From positions 2,728,001 to 2,792,000 of the forward strand of contig OY969782.1 of assembly GCA_963703045.1 (NCBI GenBank): 64,000 bases of DNA. Direction: 5' to 3'. The position numbers were made by a program, and so were the translations under genes. Origin of the DNA: Miltoncostaea sp963703045. GTDB taxonomy: Bacteria; Actinomycetota; Thermoleophilia; Miltoncostaeales; Miltoncostaeaceae. Positions 9,536 through 18,521 of the stretch are shown here, in pieces (positions within the stretch are counted from its first letter, which is position 1; every line of letters begins with the position of its first letter). Below the pieces are notes generated by a model, which saw only the letters and a program-made list of their open reading frames with translations, had not been told where the DNA came from and did no database searches.

Positions 9536-10837
9536 ATGATGCCGCTCGATCAGGTTCTGCCTCCCTCGGCAGCGGTCACACCCGAGGGCCACCTGTCGAT
9601 CGGTGGTTGCGACATGGTGACGCTCGCCGAGGAGCACGGGACCCCCCTCGTCGTCTACGACGAAGGCGCCCTGCGCGCCACGGCCCGCGCCTACCGCGCG
9701 GCCTTCGACGCGCTCGCCCCCGACGTCGAGATCATCTACGCGAGCAAGGCCTACTTCGGCCAGGCGATGCTGCGCCTCGCGCGCGAGGAGGGGCTGGCGG
9801 TCAACGTGGCCTCGGGCGGCGAGCTGTTCTCCGCGCTGCGGGCGGGATTCGACCCGGCCCGCATCTACATGCACGGCAACAACAAGGACGCACGCGAGAT
9901 CGCCGAGGCCCTCGACGCCGGCGTCGGCACGCTCATCGTCGACAACCTCGACGAGGTGGGGCTGATCGACCGCGCCGCCCGGGCGCGCGGCGCCCGCCAG
10001 CGGGTGCTGGTGCGCGTGACCCCCGGCGTCAAGCCGAGCACCCACTCCTACATCTCCACCGGCCAGCTCGACTCGAAGTTCGGCTTCTCGATCGATGGCG
10101 GGGCCGCGCGGGCCGCCGTCAACGCCATCCGCGCCGCCGAGGGGCTCGAGCTGCGCGGCCTGCACTGCCACATCGGCTCGCAGCTGTTCGACTTCTCGGG
10201 CTACGCCGCGGCCGCGGCGATCGTCGCCGACTTCGCCGCCTCGTGCGGCGGCGACGACATCGCCGTGATGGACATGGGCGGCGGCCTCGGCATCGCGTAC
10301 ACGCGCGACGATCGCCCCGGCGCCATCGAGGACTACGCCGAGACCGTGGTCGATGCCGTCCGGGCGGAGTGGGGCCGGGTGGGCCTGCCGATGCCGCGGG
10401 TCATGGTGGAGCCCGGCCGCAGCGTCGTCGGGCGCGCCGGGGTGACGCTCTACCGCGTCGGCAGCACGAAGGCCATCCCCGGGGTGCGCACCTACGCGGC
10501 GGTCAACGGCGGCATGAGCGACCTGCTGCGGCCGATGCTCTACGGCGCCGTCTACGAGCCGCTGCTCGCGAACCGCGCCGACGCCGAGCCGACCGGGACG
10601 GTGCGCCTCGTCGGCAAGCACTGCGAGAGCGGCGACGTGCTGGTGGGCGAGGCGTCGCTCCCCCCGGTCGGGCCGGGTGACCTGGTGTGCCTGCCGGCCA
10701 CGGGCGCCTACGGTGTGTCCATGGCCTCGAACTACAACGGCGTCACCCGCCCGGCGGTCGTCTTCGTCAACGGGGGCCGTGCGCGCCTGGTCACCCGCCG
10801 CGAGACGTACGACGACCTCGTCGCGCGGGACGTGTGA
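9536..10837 (+). CDS. lysA: Diaminopimelate decarboxylase
   Basis: Catalyses the last step of lysine synthesis, decarboxylating meso-diaminopimelate with PLP. The 433-residue protein has the PLP lysine in YASKAYF (K71), the HCHIGSQ motif, GGGLGIAY and the C-terminal CESGD motif that supplies the active-site cysteine from the partner subunit. The start is ATG 9536, or the adjacent ATG 9539; a TACCGT box lies 11 bases upstream. lysA opens an aspartate-family run, and its stop overlaps hom, linking lysine and threonine synthesis. Confidence 0.95.
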   Translation: MMPLDQVLPPSAAVTPEGHLSIGGCDMVTLAEEHGTPLVVYDEGALRATARAYRAAFDALAPDVEIIYASKAYFGQAMLRLAREEGLAVNVASGGELFSALRAGFDPARIYMHGNNKDAREIAEALDAGVGTLIVDNLDEVGLIDRAARARGARQRVLVRVTPGVKPSTHSYISTGQLDSKFGFSIDGGAARAAVNAIRAAEGLELRGLHCHIGSQLFDFSGYAAAAAIVADFAASCGGDDIAVMDMGGGLGIAYTRDDRPGAIEDYAETVVDAVRAEWGRVGLPMPRVMVEPGRSVVGRAGVTLYRVGSTKAIPGVRTYAAVNGGMSDLLRPMLYGAVYEPLLANRADAEPTGTVRLVGKHCESGDVLVGEASLPPVGPGDLVCLPATGAYGVSMASNYNGVTRPAVVFVNGGRARLVTRRETYDDLVARDV

Positions 10838-12144
10838 CGGCGGCCGCCGCCATGGGCGACGCGCCGGTGCGGGTCGGGCTGCTCGGCTGCGGCACGGTCG
10901 GCCAGGCCGTCGTGCGGCTGCTGAGCGACGGCGTCGAGACCATCGAGCGCGCGTCGGGCCACCGCCTGGAGGTGGGGCCGGTGCTGGTGCGCGACCCCGC
11001 GCGCGAGCGCCCCGGCGTCGATCCGCGCCTCATCACGACCGACCCCGCCGCGGTGCTCGACGATCCGAGCGTCAGCATCGTCATCGAGGTGATGGGGGGG
11101 CTCGACCCGACCCTCGGCTACCTGCGCCGGGCGCTGACGGGCGGCAAGTCGGTGGTGACCGCCAACAAGCAGCTGCTGTCGCGTCACGGGCCCGAGCTGC
11201 TCGCCGAGGCCGAGCGGGCGGGCGCCGAGCTGCGCTTCGAGGCGTCGGCCTGCGCCGCGATCCCGGTCATCAAGGTGCTCCGCGAGTCGCTGCTGGCGGC
11301 CGAGATCACCGCGATCACCGGCATCGTCAACGGCACCACCAACTACATCCTCACCGAGATGGCCCGCCGCGGGCTCTCCTACGAGGACGCCCTCGGCCGC
11401 GCCCAGGCGCTCGGCTACGCCGAGGCCGACCCCACCGAGGACGTCGGCGGCGGCGACGCCGCGGCCAAGATGGCGATCCTCGCGTCGATCGCCTTCCACA
11501 CCCGCGTGCACCTCGACGACGTGCCCCACGAGGGCATCGACCGCCTCGATCCCATCGACCTCGAGCGGGCCGGGCGGCTCGGCTTCGTGGTCAAGCTGCT
11601 GGGCGTCGCCCGCCTGGTCAACGGGGCCGTCAGCGTGGGCGTGTACCCGGCGCTCGTGCCCGCGGGGCATCGCCTGGCGGCGATCGGGGGCCCCGACAAC
11701 GCCGTGCTGCTCGAGTCCCGCTCGACGCGCGAGATCATGCTGGTCGGACCGGGTGCCGGTGGCGCCGAGACCGCGTCGGCCGTGCTCGCCGACGTGCTCT
11801 CGATCCTCGGCACCCACCAGGGCTCGTTCCTGCACAATGCGCTCGCCGACGCGGGTCGCCCGATCGCCCCGGCGGGCGACGTGCGGTCGGCCTTCTACGT
11901 GCGCATGGCGGTGCTCGACCGCCCCGGCGCGCTGGCCCGCATCGCCTCGATCCTCGCCGAGGAGCACCTGTCGATCCGCACGGTCGTGCAGAGCGGGGCG
12001 GGCGACGAGGCCAGCCTCGTGCTCGTGCTCCACACGGGCGCCGAGCACCGCATGACGGCGGCGCTCGCGCGCGTGCGCGCCCTCGACGACGTGCGCGGCG
12101 AGCCGGTGATGCTGCGGGTCCTGGGCGAGGGGGAGGGCGGATGA
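10834..12144 (+). CDS. hom: Homoserine dehydrogenase
   Basis: Reduces aspartate semialdehyde to homoserine for threonine and methionine synthesis. The 436-residue protein has an N-terminal Rossmann domain (GLLGCGTVG), VVTANKQLL, the catalytic region GYAEADPTEDVGGGDAAAK and a C-terminal ACT domain (from about residue 350, RMAVLDRPGALARIA) likely to bind threonine for feedback control. GTG 10834 overlaps the lysA stop; ATG 10852 is the alternative start. The stop overlaps thrC in an ATGA junction. Confidence 0.94.
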   Translation: MTAAAAMGDAPVRVGLLGCGTVGQAVVRLLSDGVETIERASGHRLEVGPVLVRDPARERPGVDPRLITTDPAAVLDDPSVSIVIEVMGGLDPTLGYLRRALTGGKSVVTANKQLLSRHGPELLAEAERAGAELRFEASACAAIPVIKVLRESLLAAEITAITGIVNGTTNYILTEMARRGLSYEDALGRAQALGYAEADPTEDVGGGDAAAKMAILASIAFHTRVHLDDVPHEGIDRLDPIDLERAGRLGFVVKLLGVARLVNGAVSVGVYPALVPAGHRLAAIGGPDNAVLLESRSTREIMLVGPGAGGAETASAVLADVLSILGTHQGSFLHNALADAGRPIAPAGDVRSAFYVRMAVLDRPGALARIASILAEEHLSIRTVVQSGAGDEASLVLVLHTGAEHRMTAALARVRALDDVRGEPVMLRVLGEGEGG

Positions 12145-13187
12145 TCCCGCTGATCGAGCGCTACCGCGACTTCCTGCCGGTCACCGACGCCACGCCGATC
12201 ATCTCGCTGGGCGAGGGCGGCACCCCGCTCGTGCCCCTGCCGCGTCTCTCGGAGCGCCTCGGCGTGTCGGTGCACGCCAAGTTCGAGGGCATGAACCCGA
12301 CCGGCAGCTTCAAGGATCGCGGCATGACGATGGCGGTGTCGAAGGCCGTCGAGGAGGGCGCGTCCGCGGTCATCTGCGCCTCCACGGGCAACACCTCCGC
12401 GTCGGCCGCCGCCTACGCCGCCCGCGCCGGGTTGACCGTGGCCGTGGTCATCCCCGAGGGCAAGATCGCCGCGGGCAAGCTGGCCCAGGCGCTCGTGCAC
12501 GGGGCGCGCGTGCTGTCGCTCGACGGCAGCTTCGACGACGCGCTGCGGGTGGTCCGCGAGCTGGTCGAGCGCCGGCCGATCTCGTTGGTGAACTCGCTCA
12601 ACGAGTACCGCATCGACGGGCAGCGCACGGCCGCCTTCGAGATCTGCGACGACCTCGGCGACGCGCCCGACGTGCTCTGCATCCCGGTGGGCAACGCGGG
12701 CAACATCAGCGCCTACTGGCTCGGCTTCAACGCCTACCGCGAGGCCGAGCGCTCGCGCCGCCTGCCGCGCCTCTACGGCTTCCAGGCCTCGGGCGCCGCG
12801 CCCCTGGTCGAGGGCGCGCCCGTGGCCCGGCCCGAGACCATCGCGACGGCCATCCGCATCGGCAACCCGGCGCGCGGCGGGCAGGCGCTCGACGCGATGC
12901 GCGACTCGGGAGGGGCGGTGGCCGCGGTCAGCGACTCCGAGATCATGGAGGCCTACGCGCTGCTGGCCACGACCGAGGGCATCTTCTGCGAGCCGGCATC
13001 GGCCGCCTCGATCGCCGGCCTGCTCAAGCGGGCCGCGGCCGGCGACCTGGTCCCCGGCGAGACCGTGGTCTGCGTGCTGACCGGGCACGGCCTCAAGGAT
13101 CCCGACACCGCCATCGTCAACGCCGAGCCGGTGCGCCGGCTGCCCGCCGACGTCGACGCCGTCGAGGAGGCCGTCTTCGGTGGCTGA
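12141..13187 (+). CDS. thrC: Threonine synthase
   Basis: Converts O-phosphohomoserine to threonine with PLP. The 348-residue protein has the PLP lysine in NPTGSFKDRGM (K58), the ASTGNTSASAA phosphate-binding turn and the GNAGN loop. It is of the short, class II-like length typical of actinobacteria. ATG lies within the hom stop codon, and the thrB start overlaps its end, so hom-thrC-thrB are one translational unit. Confidence 0.95.
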   Translation: MIPLIERYRDFLPVTDATPIISLGEGGTPLVPLPRLSERLGVSVHAKFEGMNPTGSFKDRGMTMAVSKAVEEGASAVICASTGNTSASAAAYAARAGLTVAVVIPEGKIAAGKLAQALVHGARVLSLDGSFDDALRVVRELVERRPISLVNSLNEYRIDGQRTAAFEICDDLGDAPDVLCIPVGNAGNISAYWLGFNAYREAERSRRLPRLYGFQASGAAPLVEGAPVARPETIATAIRIGNPARGGQALDAMRDSGGAVAAVSDSEIMEAYALLATTEGIFCEPASAASIAGLLKRAAAGDLVPGETVVCVLTGHGLKDPDTAIVNAEPVRRLPADVDAVEEAVFGG

Positions 13188-14119
13188 GCCCGCCCCCGAG
13201 GCGCTCACCGTGAGCGCGCCGGCCACCTCCGCGAATCTCGGCCCGGGCTTCGACTGCCTGGCCGTGGCCCTCGACCTCGGCAACGCGGTGGTCATCACCC
13301 GCCGCCCCGGCCCGCTCGACGTGACCGTGACCGGCGAGGGCGCGGGGGAGCTGCCCGAGGACGCCTCCAACCTCGTCTGCCGCGCCCTCGCGACGGGCCT
13401 GGGCTCGCTCGAGGGCCTGCACGTCGAGTGCCGCAACCGCATCCCCCTCGGCCGCGGGCTCGGCTCGTCGGCCGCGGCGGTGTGCTCGGGCCTGGTCGCG
13501 GCCAACGCCCTCGGCGGCCTGCGGTGGACCCCCGACGACCTGCTGGCGCGGGCGGCGCAGATCGAGGGCCACGCCGACAACGCCGCCGCCTGCCTGACCG
13601 GAGGCATGGTCGCCGTGGCGCCGGGTCCGGTGGCCCGGCCGATCCCGGTGCCGGACGGCCTGGCCTTCCTGGCCGTCATCCCGCAGGGTCGGGTCTCGAC
13701 CGACGCGGCCCGGCGGTCCCTGCCCGCGTCCGTCCCGCTCGCCGACGTGGCGGCGACGCTCGCCAACGCCGTCGGCCTCACGCTGGCCCTCTGCCAGGGG
13801 CGCCTCGACGACCTGCCGCCACTTCTGGCCGACCACGTCCACGAGCCCCACCGCGGGCCGTCCGGTCAACGGCCTCGCGGCCGTGCGCGGCGAGGTCGAC
13901 GGCGAGGGCTGCCTGGGCGCCACCATCTCGGGATCGGGCCCGGCGGTGCTGCTCTGGGTGCGGTCCGAGGCCTCCGAGCGCGTGGCGGCCGCGGTCGAGC
14001 GGGCGCTGCACGGCGCCGGGGTCACCGCCACGGTGCGCCCGTCGCGCCCGAGCGCGGCCGGCGTGCGCGCCCGCTGGACCGGCGGGGCCGACCTGCGCCT
14101 CGCGCGCGCGGTGGGGTGA
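13180..14119 (+). CDS. thrB: Homoserine kinase, frame broken by one extra base
   Basis: Phosphorylates homoserine to feed ThrC; a GHMP-family kinase. The first part has ATSANLGPGFDCL and the GHMP phosphate loop PLGRGLGSSAAAV; the conserved C-terminal motif GATISGSGPAVLLWV is in the +1 frame. The break lies between about 13850 and 13866, where removing one base (for example one G before GTCAAC at 13865) joins the two parts into a normal homoserine kinase of about 312 residues. As the gene is essential for threonine synthesis and sits in an otherwise intact operon, an assembly error is the likeliest reason. GTG 13180 overlaps the thrC stop; folP overlaps its end. Confidence 0.85.
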
Positions 14120-14985
14120 GCGCGGCCGCAGCGCGATGGGAGCACGCCCGCGGCGCACTCGACTGCGCGCGCGGCCGGCTGGTGGGCATCGTCAACGCCA
14201 ACCCCGACTCGTTCAGCGACGGCGGGCGCAGCGCGGGCACGGAGCGGGCCGTCGCCCACGGCCGCCTGCTGGCCGCGCAGGGCGCCGACGTGGTCGAGGT
14301 GGGCGGCGAGTCGCTGCGCTTCTCCGACCACACGCCCGTCGCGGTCGAGATCGCGCGGGTCGTGCCGGTGATCGAGCAGCTCGCGGCCGAGCTGTCGGTG
14401 CCGGTGGCCATCGACACCTTCAAGCCCGAGGTCGCCGAGGCGGCGATCGCCGCGGGCGCGGCGATCCTCAACGACCCGACCGGCCTGGTCGCGCCCGGCA
14501 TGGCCGAGGTGGCGGCCGCGGGCCGCGTGGGGGTGGTGCTCACCCATTTCCTCGGCCCGCCCAAGGTCCGGCCGCGGAGCTTCCCCGACATCGACGTGGC
14601 GGCGGCCGTCCGGACGTGGGCGGAGGAGGCCCTGGCAGGCGCCGACCGGGCCGGCATCCCGCGCGAGCGGATCGTCATCGACCCGGGCGTCGGGCTCGGC
14701 AAGTCGCCGGCGCAGGACCTGCAGCTCCTGCATCGCATCGACGAGGTCGTCTCCCTCGGACGCCCGGTGTTCGTCCCCATCTCCAACAAGAAGGTGCTCG
14801 GCGCCCTCACGGGCCGGGCGGCGCCCGACCGCCTCGCCGGCACGGCCGCCGGGCTGGTGTGGTGCCGTGCCCGCGGCGCCACCATCTTCCGCGTGCACGA
14901 CGTCGGCTTCATGGCCGACGCGCTCACCGTGGCCGACGCCCTGGTCACCGGGCGGGCCGCGCGGTGGTTCGACGTCGTGAAGTGA
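14116..14985 (+). CDS. folP: Dihydropteroate synthase-like protein, divergent
   Basis: DHPS condenses p-aminobenzoate with a pterin diphosphate to make dihydropteroate. The 289-residue TIM-barrel protein keeps GIVNANPDSFSDGG, the VVEVGGES-type strand, AIDTFKP, ILNDPTG, DPGVGLGKS and the final ATIFRVHDV. Several usually fixed positions differ: NVTPDSF reads NANPDSF, the MHMxGxP loop reads LTHFLGPPK and the SRK motif reads SNKK. It may be the genome's folate enzyme or a paralogue with another role. Its GTG overlaps the thrB stop, an unusual place for a folate gene. Next is a transaldolase gene 64 bases downstream. Confidence 0.82.
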   Translation: MSAAAARWEHARGALDCARGRLVGIVNANPDSFSDGGRSAGTERAVAHGRLLAAQGADVVEVGGESLRFSDHTPVAVEIARVVPVIEQLAAELSVPVAIDTFKPEVAEAAIAAGAAILNDPTGLVAPGMAEVAAAGRVGVVLTHFLGPPKVRPRSFPDIDVAAAVRTWAEEALAGADRAGIPRERIVIDPGVGLGKSPAQDLQLLHRIDEVVSLGRPVFVPISNKKVLGALTGRAAPDRLAGTAAGLVWCRARGATIFRVHDVGFMADALTVADALVTGRAARWFDVVK

Positions 14986-15049
14986 CCCCCGGCCGCTGCT
15001 AGCGTCGACGGCGGGGCACCGACCGTCCGACCCGAGGGAGAGGCACGGC

Positions 15050-15709
15050 ATGAAGCTCTTCATTGACACCGCCGACCTGGATGAGATCGAGACGATCGCG
15101 GCCTGGGGGGTGCTCTCGGGGGTCACCACCAACCCGAGTCTCCTCGCCAAGGTCGAGGGCGATCCCGACGACATCTACCGTCGTGTGTGCGCGCTGGTGG
15201 ACGGACCGATCTCGGCCGAGGTCGTGGCCGACGACCGCGATGAGATGGTCGAGGAGGGGCGCCGGCTCGCGGCGATCCACCCGAACATCGTCGTCAAGCT
15301 GCCGATGTCGGCCGAGGGGCTGGCCGCGACGTCGCTCCTCGCCGCCGACGACATCCGGGTCAACATGACCCTCTGCTTCACCGCGCCGCAGGCCCTGCTG
15401 GCCTCGGCGTCGGGCGCCGCGTTCGTCTCGCCCTTCATCGGTCGCTTCGACGACATCGGCCAGAACGGCGTGGAGTGCCTGCGCGACATCGTCGAGTCCC
15501 TCGAGGCGTCGATCTACGACACCGAGGTGCTGGCGGCGTCGATCCGCACCCCGGTGCACGTGACCGAGGCGGCGCGCATGGGCGCCGACATCGCCACGAT
15601 CCCCCCGAAGGTGTTCCACCAGATGCTCACCCACCCGCTCACCGAGGCCGGCACCGCGACCTTCACGAAGGACTTCGAGGCCCGGGCGGCCCGCGCGGTG
15701 AAGGCCTAG
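15050..15709 (+). CDS. tal: Transaldolase (fructose-6-phosphate aldolase-like, short type)
   Basis: A class I aldolase that moves a dihydroxyacetone unit between sugar phosphates in the pentose phosphate pathway. The 219-residue protein has the Schiff-base lysine in NIVVKLPMS (K83), TTNPSLLAK and NMTLCF, and ends in the FTKDFEA pattern of the MipB/TalC subfamily, members of which are transaldolases or fructose-6-phosphate aldolases. A strong GAGGGAGAGG ribosome site precedes ATG. A TAGCGT box at 15000-15005 may give it its own promoter. glpX follows after three bases. Confidence 0.93.
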   Translation: MKLFIDTADLDEIETIAAWGVLSGVTTNPSLLAKVEGDPDDIYRRVCALVDGPISAEVVADDRDEMVEEGRRLAAIHPNIVVKLPMSAEGLAATSLLAADDIRVNMTLCFTAPQALLASASGAAFVSPFIGRFDDIGQNGVECLRDIVESLEASIYDTEVLAASIRTPVHVTEAARMGADIATIPPKVFHQMLTHPLTEAGTATFTKDFEARAARAVKA

Positions 15710-15712
15710 GGG

Positions 15713-16699
15713 GTGGGCACGGCGGAGCGGGGGGCCGGCCTGTCGGTCGCGGCGGTCAACTTCCTCAAGGTGACCGAGCAGGCGGCGATCGCCTCGGCCC
15801 GGTGGCTCGGCCGCGGCGACAACCACTCGGCCGACCAGGCCGCGGTCGACGCGATGCGCGAGACGCTCGGCGAGATGCCGATCACGGGCACGGTCGTCAT
15901 CGGCGAGGGCCAGAAGGACGAGGCTCCGGAGCTCTACGTCGGCGAGGTCCTCGGCGGGGGCGGGATGGACTGCGAGATCGCCGTCGACCCGCTCGAGGGC
16001 ACCGACCTGGTGGCCCGCGGCGACAGCGGCGCGGTCGCGATCTGCGCCATCGGCGAGCCCGGTGGGCTCATGCCGGCGCCGGACATCTACATGCAGAAGC
16101 TCGTGGTGGGGGCGACGGCCAAGGGACGCGTCAACATCCAGGCGCCGATCGCCGAGACGCTCGACATCGTGGCCCGCTGCTACGGCCGCGCGCTGCGCGA
16201 CACCACGGCGATCGTCCTCGACCGCCCGCGTCACGCCGAGCTCATCGAGGAGATCCGCGCATCGGGCGCGCGCATCCGCCTGATCCCCGACGGCGACATC
16301 ACCGCCAGCCTGTCGGTGGCCGTCCGGGGCACCGGCGACCACGTCTACGTCGGCATGGGAGGCTCCACCGAGGGTGTCATCACCGCCGCGGCGCTCGAAT
16401 GCCTCGGTGCCGAGATCCAGGCGCGCATGGCCCCCCGCCACGACGCCGACCGCGAGAAGATGACCGCGTTCGGCATGGCGGACGACGGACGGGTGATGTC
16501 GACCCGCGATCTCGCCCCCGCGCCGCTGTACGTCATCGCCACCGGCGTCACCGACGGCAACCTGCTGAAGGGCGTCCGCTACTTCGCCGACGGCGCGCGC
16601 ACGCACTCGATCGTGATGGACCTCGTGGGCAACACGGTGCGCTTCATCGATACCGTTCACCTGCTGAGCCCCACGATCATCCGCGAGATCCGCCTCTAG
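15713..16699 (+). CDS. glpX: Fructose-1,6-bisphosphatase, class II
   Basis: Hydrolyses fructose-1,6-bisphosphate to fructose-6-phosphate, the committed step of gluconeogenesis. The 328-residue protein has TGTVVIGEGQKDEAP, the metal site DPLEGTDL, VDRPRHAE-like and a C-terminal GGSTEGV substrate loop. It starts with GTG three bases after the transaldolase stop, so both are probably co-transcribed and act in the same hexose-phosphate pool. Class II is the usual and often only FBPase in actinobacteria. Confidence 0.95.
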   Translation: MGTAERGAGLSVAAVNFLKVTEQAAIASARWLGRGDNHSADQAAVDAMRETLGEMPITGTVVIGEGQKDEAPELYVGEVLGGGGMDCEIAVDPLEGTDLVARGDSGAVAICAIGEPGGLMPAPDIYMQKLVVGATAKGRVNIQAPIAETLDIVARCYGRALRDTTAIVLDRPRHAELIEEIRASGARIRLIPDGDITASLSVAVRGTGDHVYVGMGGSTEGVITAAALECLGAEIQARMAPRHDADREKMTAFGMADDGRVMSTRDLAPAPLYVIATGVTDGNLLKGVRYFADGARTHSIVMDLVGNTVRFIDTVHLLSPTIIREIRL

Positions 16700-16716
16700 C
16701 CGAGAGGAGCGAGACG

Positions 16717-17022
16717 ATGGCCGACGACGACTTCCCCTTCCCCTTCGCGTTCGGCGAGGGCGCCGGCGAGGAGTTCAAGGAGAGGCTCAAGGAGCTCATG
16801 CGCGCCCAGCGCGAGGCCTTCGAGGAGATGCAGGCCGAGAGCGGGGGCCAGGCCGCGGTGATCGACCGCTGGCAGGTCATCCAGCAGGCGGTCGTGCTCG
16901 CCTCGGCGGCGATGGGCACGCTCGTGCCCCAGGAGGGGCCCGACGCGGCGGCCGACGCGATGGGCCTGCTCTTCGCCCGCTCGCTGACGGCCCTGCAGGG
17001 GGCGCTCCACCCGTCCGACTGA
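16717..17022 (+). CDS. Small acidic hypothetical protein
   Basis: A 101-residue protein with a very acidic, Phe/Pro-rich start (MADDDFPFPFAFGEGAG), an amphipathic charged helix (about 18-40) and an Ala-rich helical C-terminal half. It has no membrane segment and no motif I recognise. GAGAGGAG lies eight bases before ATG, so translation is well supported. It is 17 bases downstream of glpX and may share its transcript. A six-base hairpin at 17034-17049 follows. Confidence 0.7.
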   Translation: MADDDFPFPFAFGEGAGEEFKERLKELMRAQREAFEEMQAESGGQAAVIDRWQVIQQAVVLASAAMGTLVPQEGPDAAADAMGLLFARSLTALQGALHPSD

Positions 17023-17033
17023 GCGCGGCGCCG

Positions 17034-17049
17034 AGGGCCGCCGGGCCCT
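17034..17049. terminator. Weak hairpin between convergent genes
   Basis: AGGGCC and GGCCCT pair around a GCCG loop between two convergent genes. There is no T-run on either side, so termination is a guess. Confidence 0.3.
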
Positions 17050-17413
17050 AGTGGACCCCGTTGGTCCTCGGCGGCGTCAGGTGCAGCTCCACGCGGGCGT
17101 CGCGCAGGCTGCCGGCCGTGCGCTCGGCGAAGTCGCGCAGCCCCGCGACGTCGCGCGCCACCACCGCGATGTCGGCCGCGAGCGCGGCGATCTGGTCGTG
17201 CGTCGCCCGCCAGCTCGTCCCGATCAGGTCGACGAGGCGCTCCATGTCCTCGACCAGCGCCTGCCGCTCGCGTGCGGCGTCGTCGGCGATCGCCCGTCGC
17301 ACCACGTCGAGGTCGCGCTCTCGCTCTCGCGCCCGTGCCCGGATGGCGTCGAGATCGGCCTCGAGGCGGCGGACCGCCTCCAGCACCTCCTGGGGGCTCT
17401 GGGCCGAGCTCAC
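17048..17413 (-). CDS. Coiled-coil hypothetical protein
   Basis: A 121-residue soluble protein that is almost wholly charged alpha helix with heptad-like patterns (RRLEADLDAIRARARERERD), without signal or membrane segment. Its GTG start overlaps the stop of the upstream 155-residue gene in a GTGA junction, so the two form a pair. The function is unknown; a structural or partner-binding coiled coil is the most that can be said. Confidence 0.65.
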   Translation of the reverse strand: MSSAQSPQEVLEAVRRLEADLDAIRARARERERDLDVVRRAIADDAARERQALVEDMERLVDLIGTSWRATHDQIAALAADIAVVARDVAGLRDFAERTAGSLRDARVELHLTPPRTNGVH

Positions 17414-17877
17414 GTCTCCTCGCCCGTGTAGGCGACGGCGCGCCAGTCGGGCGGCCGCGACTCCTCGGCGGCCGGCTCGCCCGAGCGGGTGCGGAAGCGG
17501 AAGCCGGCGGTCTCGTCGAACTCGGGCACGAGCGTGCCGTCGCGCACCTGCTGGTCGATCCAGGCGCCGCGGAAGACCAGCCGCCTCAGCCAGTGCACGA
17601 GGTCGCCGGCGCCGCCCAGCAGCGTCGCGCGGTGCCGCTCGACGTGCGCCGCCAGCGGGCTCCGGGGCGCGGTCACCGCGCCGTGCGCGGCGAGGGCGAC
17701 GAGGTCCTCCAGCACGTCCGGATCGAGCCCGTCGCGCGCCAGCAGACCCAGGCGCACGGCCGCGGCGCCGACCCGCGAGTGGAAGTCGTCGGCGTTGAAG
17801 CGGAACCGGACGCCCTCGACCTCGATCGAGAAGTCGTGCCCGCTCTCGTAGCTGGGGCTGAGGGGTCCGTGGCCCAT
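17410..17877 (-). CDS. Conserved hypothetical protein
   Basis: A 155-residue soluble protein with FSIEVEGVRFRFNADDFHSR near its start, a central helical region with LVHWLRRLVFRGAWIDQQV, and a polar C-terminal tail. No known fold is evident. The ATG is supported by TAGCCT seven bases upstream (17885-17890), which predicts a leaderless mRNA. It is divergent from the DUF192 gene. Upstream of it the intergenic stretch contains an eight-base perfect hairpin. Confidence 0.65.
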   Translation of the reverse strand: MGHGPLSPSYESGHDFSIEVEGVRFRFNADDFHSRVGAAAVRLGLLARDGLDPDVLEDLVALAAHGAVTAPRSPLAAHVERHRATLLGGAGDLVHWLRRLVFRGAWIDQQVRDGTLVPEFDETAGFRFRTRSGEPAAEESRPPDWRAVAYTGEET

Positions 17878-17960
17878 CGACTGCAGGCTATCAACGCCCC
17901 TCGGACGGCTCGCCGCGCCCACGCCGCTCCGCGGCCGCGCGCGATGCGCGCCACCCGTGC

Positions 17961-17979
17961 CACCCCCGTCACGGGGGTG
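17961..17979. other. Perfect hairpin in a divergent intergenic region
   Basis: CACCCCCG and CGGGGGTG pair around TCA. It lies between two divergent genes (17877 and 18035), where a terminator is not expected, so an operator or attenuator for either gene is possible. Confidence 0.35.
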
Positions 17980-18034
17980 CGCCGGCCCCCGTGATCGGCG
18001 CCGGGCCGCGCCGCGCGGGTGCCACCATCGCCCC

Positions 18035-18442
18035 ATGGGGCGCCTGCGGATCGACCGCCTGACCGGCACACCCGCGCCGCTCGTCCACGAGGGGCGCGTC
18101 CTCGCCGCGCGCTGCCACCTGGCGGCCACGCCGCTCGCCCGGCTGGTCGGGCTGCTGGCGACGCCCGACCTCGATGACGCCGAGGCGCTCTGGCTGCCGG
18201 GGTGCGCGAGCGTGCACGCCCTCGGGCTGCGGGCGCCGATCGGGTGCGCGTTCACCGACGGGGCGGGACGGGTGCTCCGGGTCGTCGATCCGCTGCCGCG
18301 CGGCGGATGGGCGGGGGTGCGGGGAGCCCGGGCGGTCGTCGAGTGCGCAGCCGGCGTGCTCGGCCGGGTGCGCCCCGGCGACGTGCTCGCGCGGCGCGAA
18401 ATTGCCGCTAGGAGCGAACTCGTCGTCACGGACGGGGGGTGA
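18035..18442 (+). CDS. DUF192 family protein
   Basis: A 135-residue protein matching the small DUF192 fold: RLVGLLATPDLDDAEALWLPGCASVHALGLRAPIG gives the characteristic LW-pattern, here LWLPGCASVHALGL, followed by a VVDPLPRGG turn and VVECAAGV. DUF192 proteins are of unknown biochemical role and in many Thermoleophilia and other actinobacteria accompany Tad pilus genes, as here. No signal peptide is present. A CACCAT box six bases before ATG resembles the leaderless promoters of this window. Confidence 0.75.
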   Translation: MGRLRIDRLTGTPAPLVHEGRVLAARCHLAATPLARLVGLLATPDLDDAEALWLPGCASVHALGLRAPIGCAFTDGAGRVLRVVDPLPRGGWAGVRGARAVVECAAGVLGRVRPGDVLARREIAARSELVVTDGG

Positions 18443-18521
18443 CTCCGGGGGCCCTCGCGACTCGTGCGTGTGCGGATCGGTCGCCAACGGGGCCACCGGA
18501 CGCACCGTACGGAGGTCCGAC

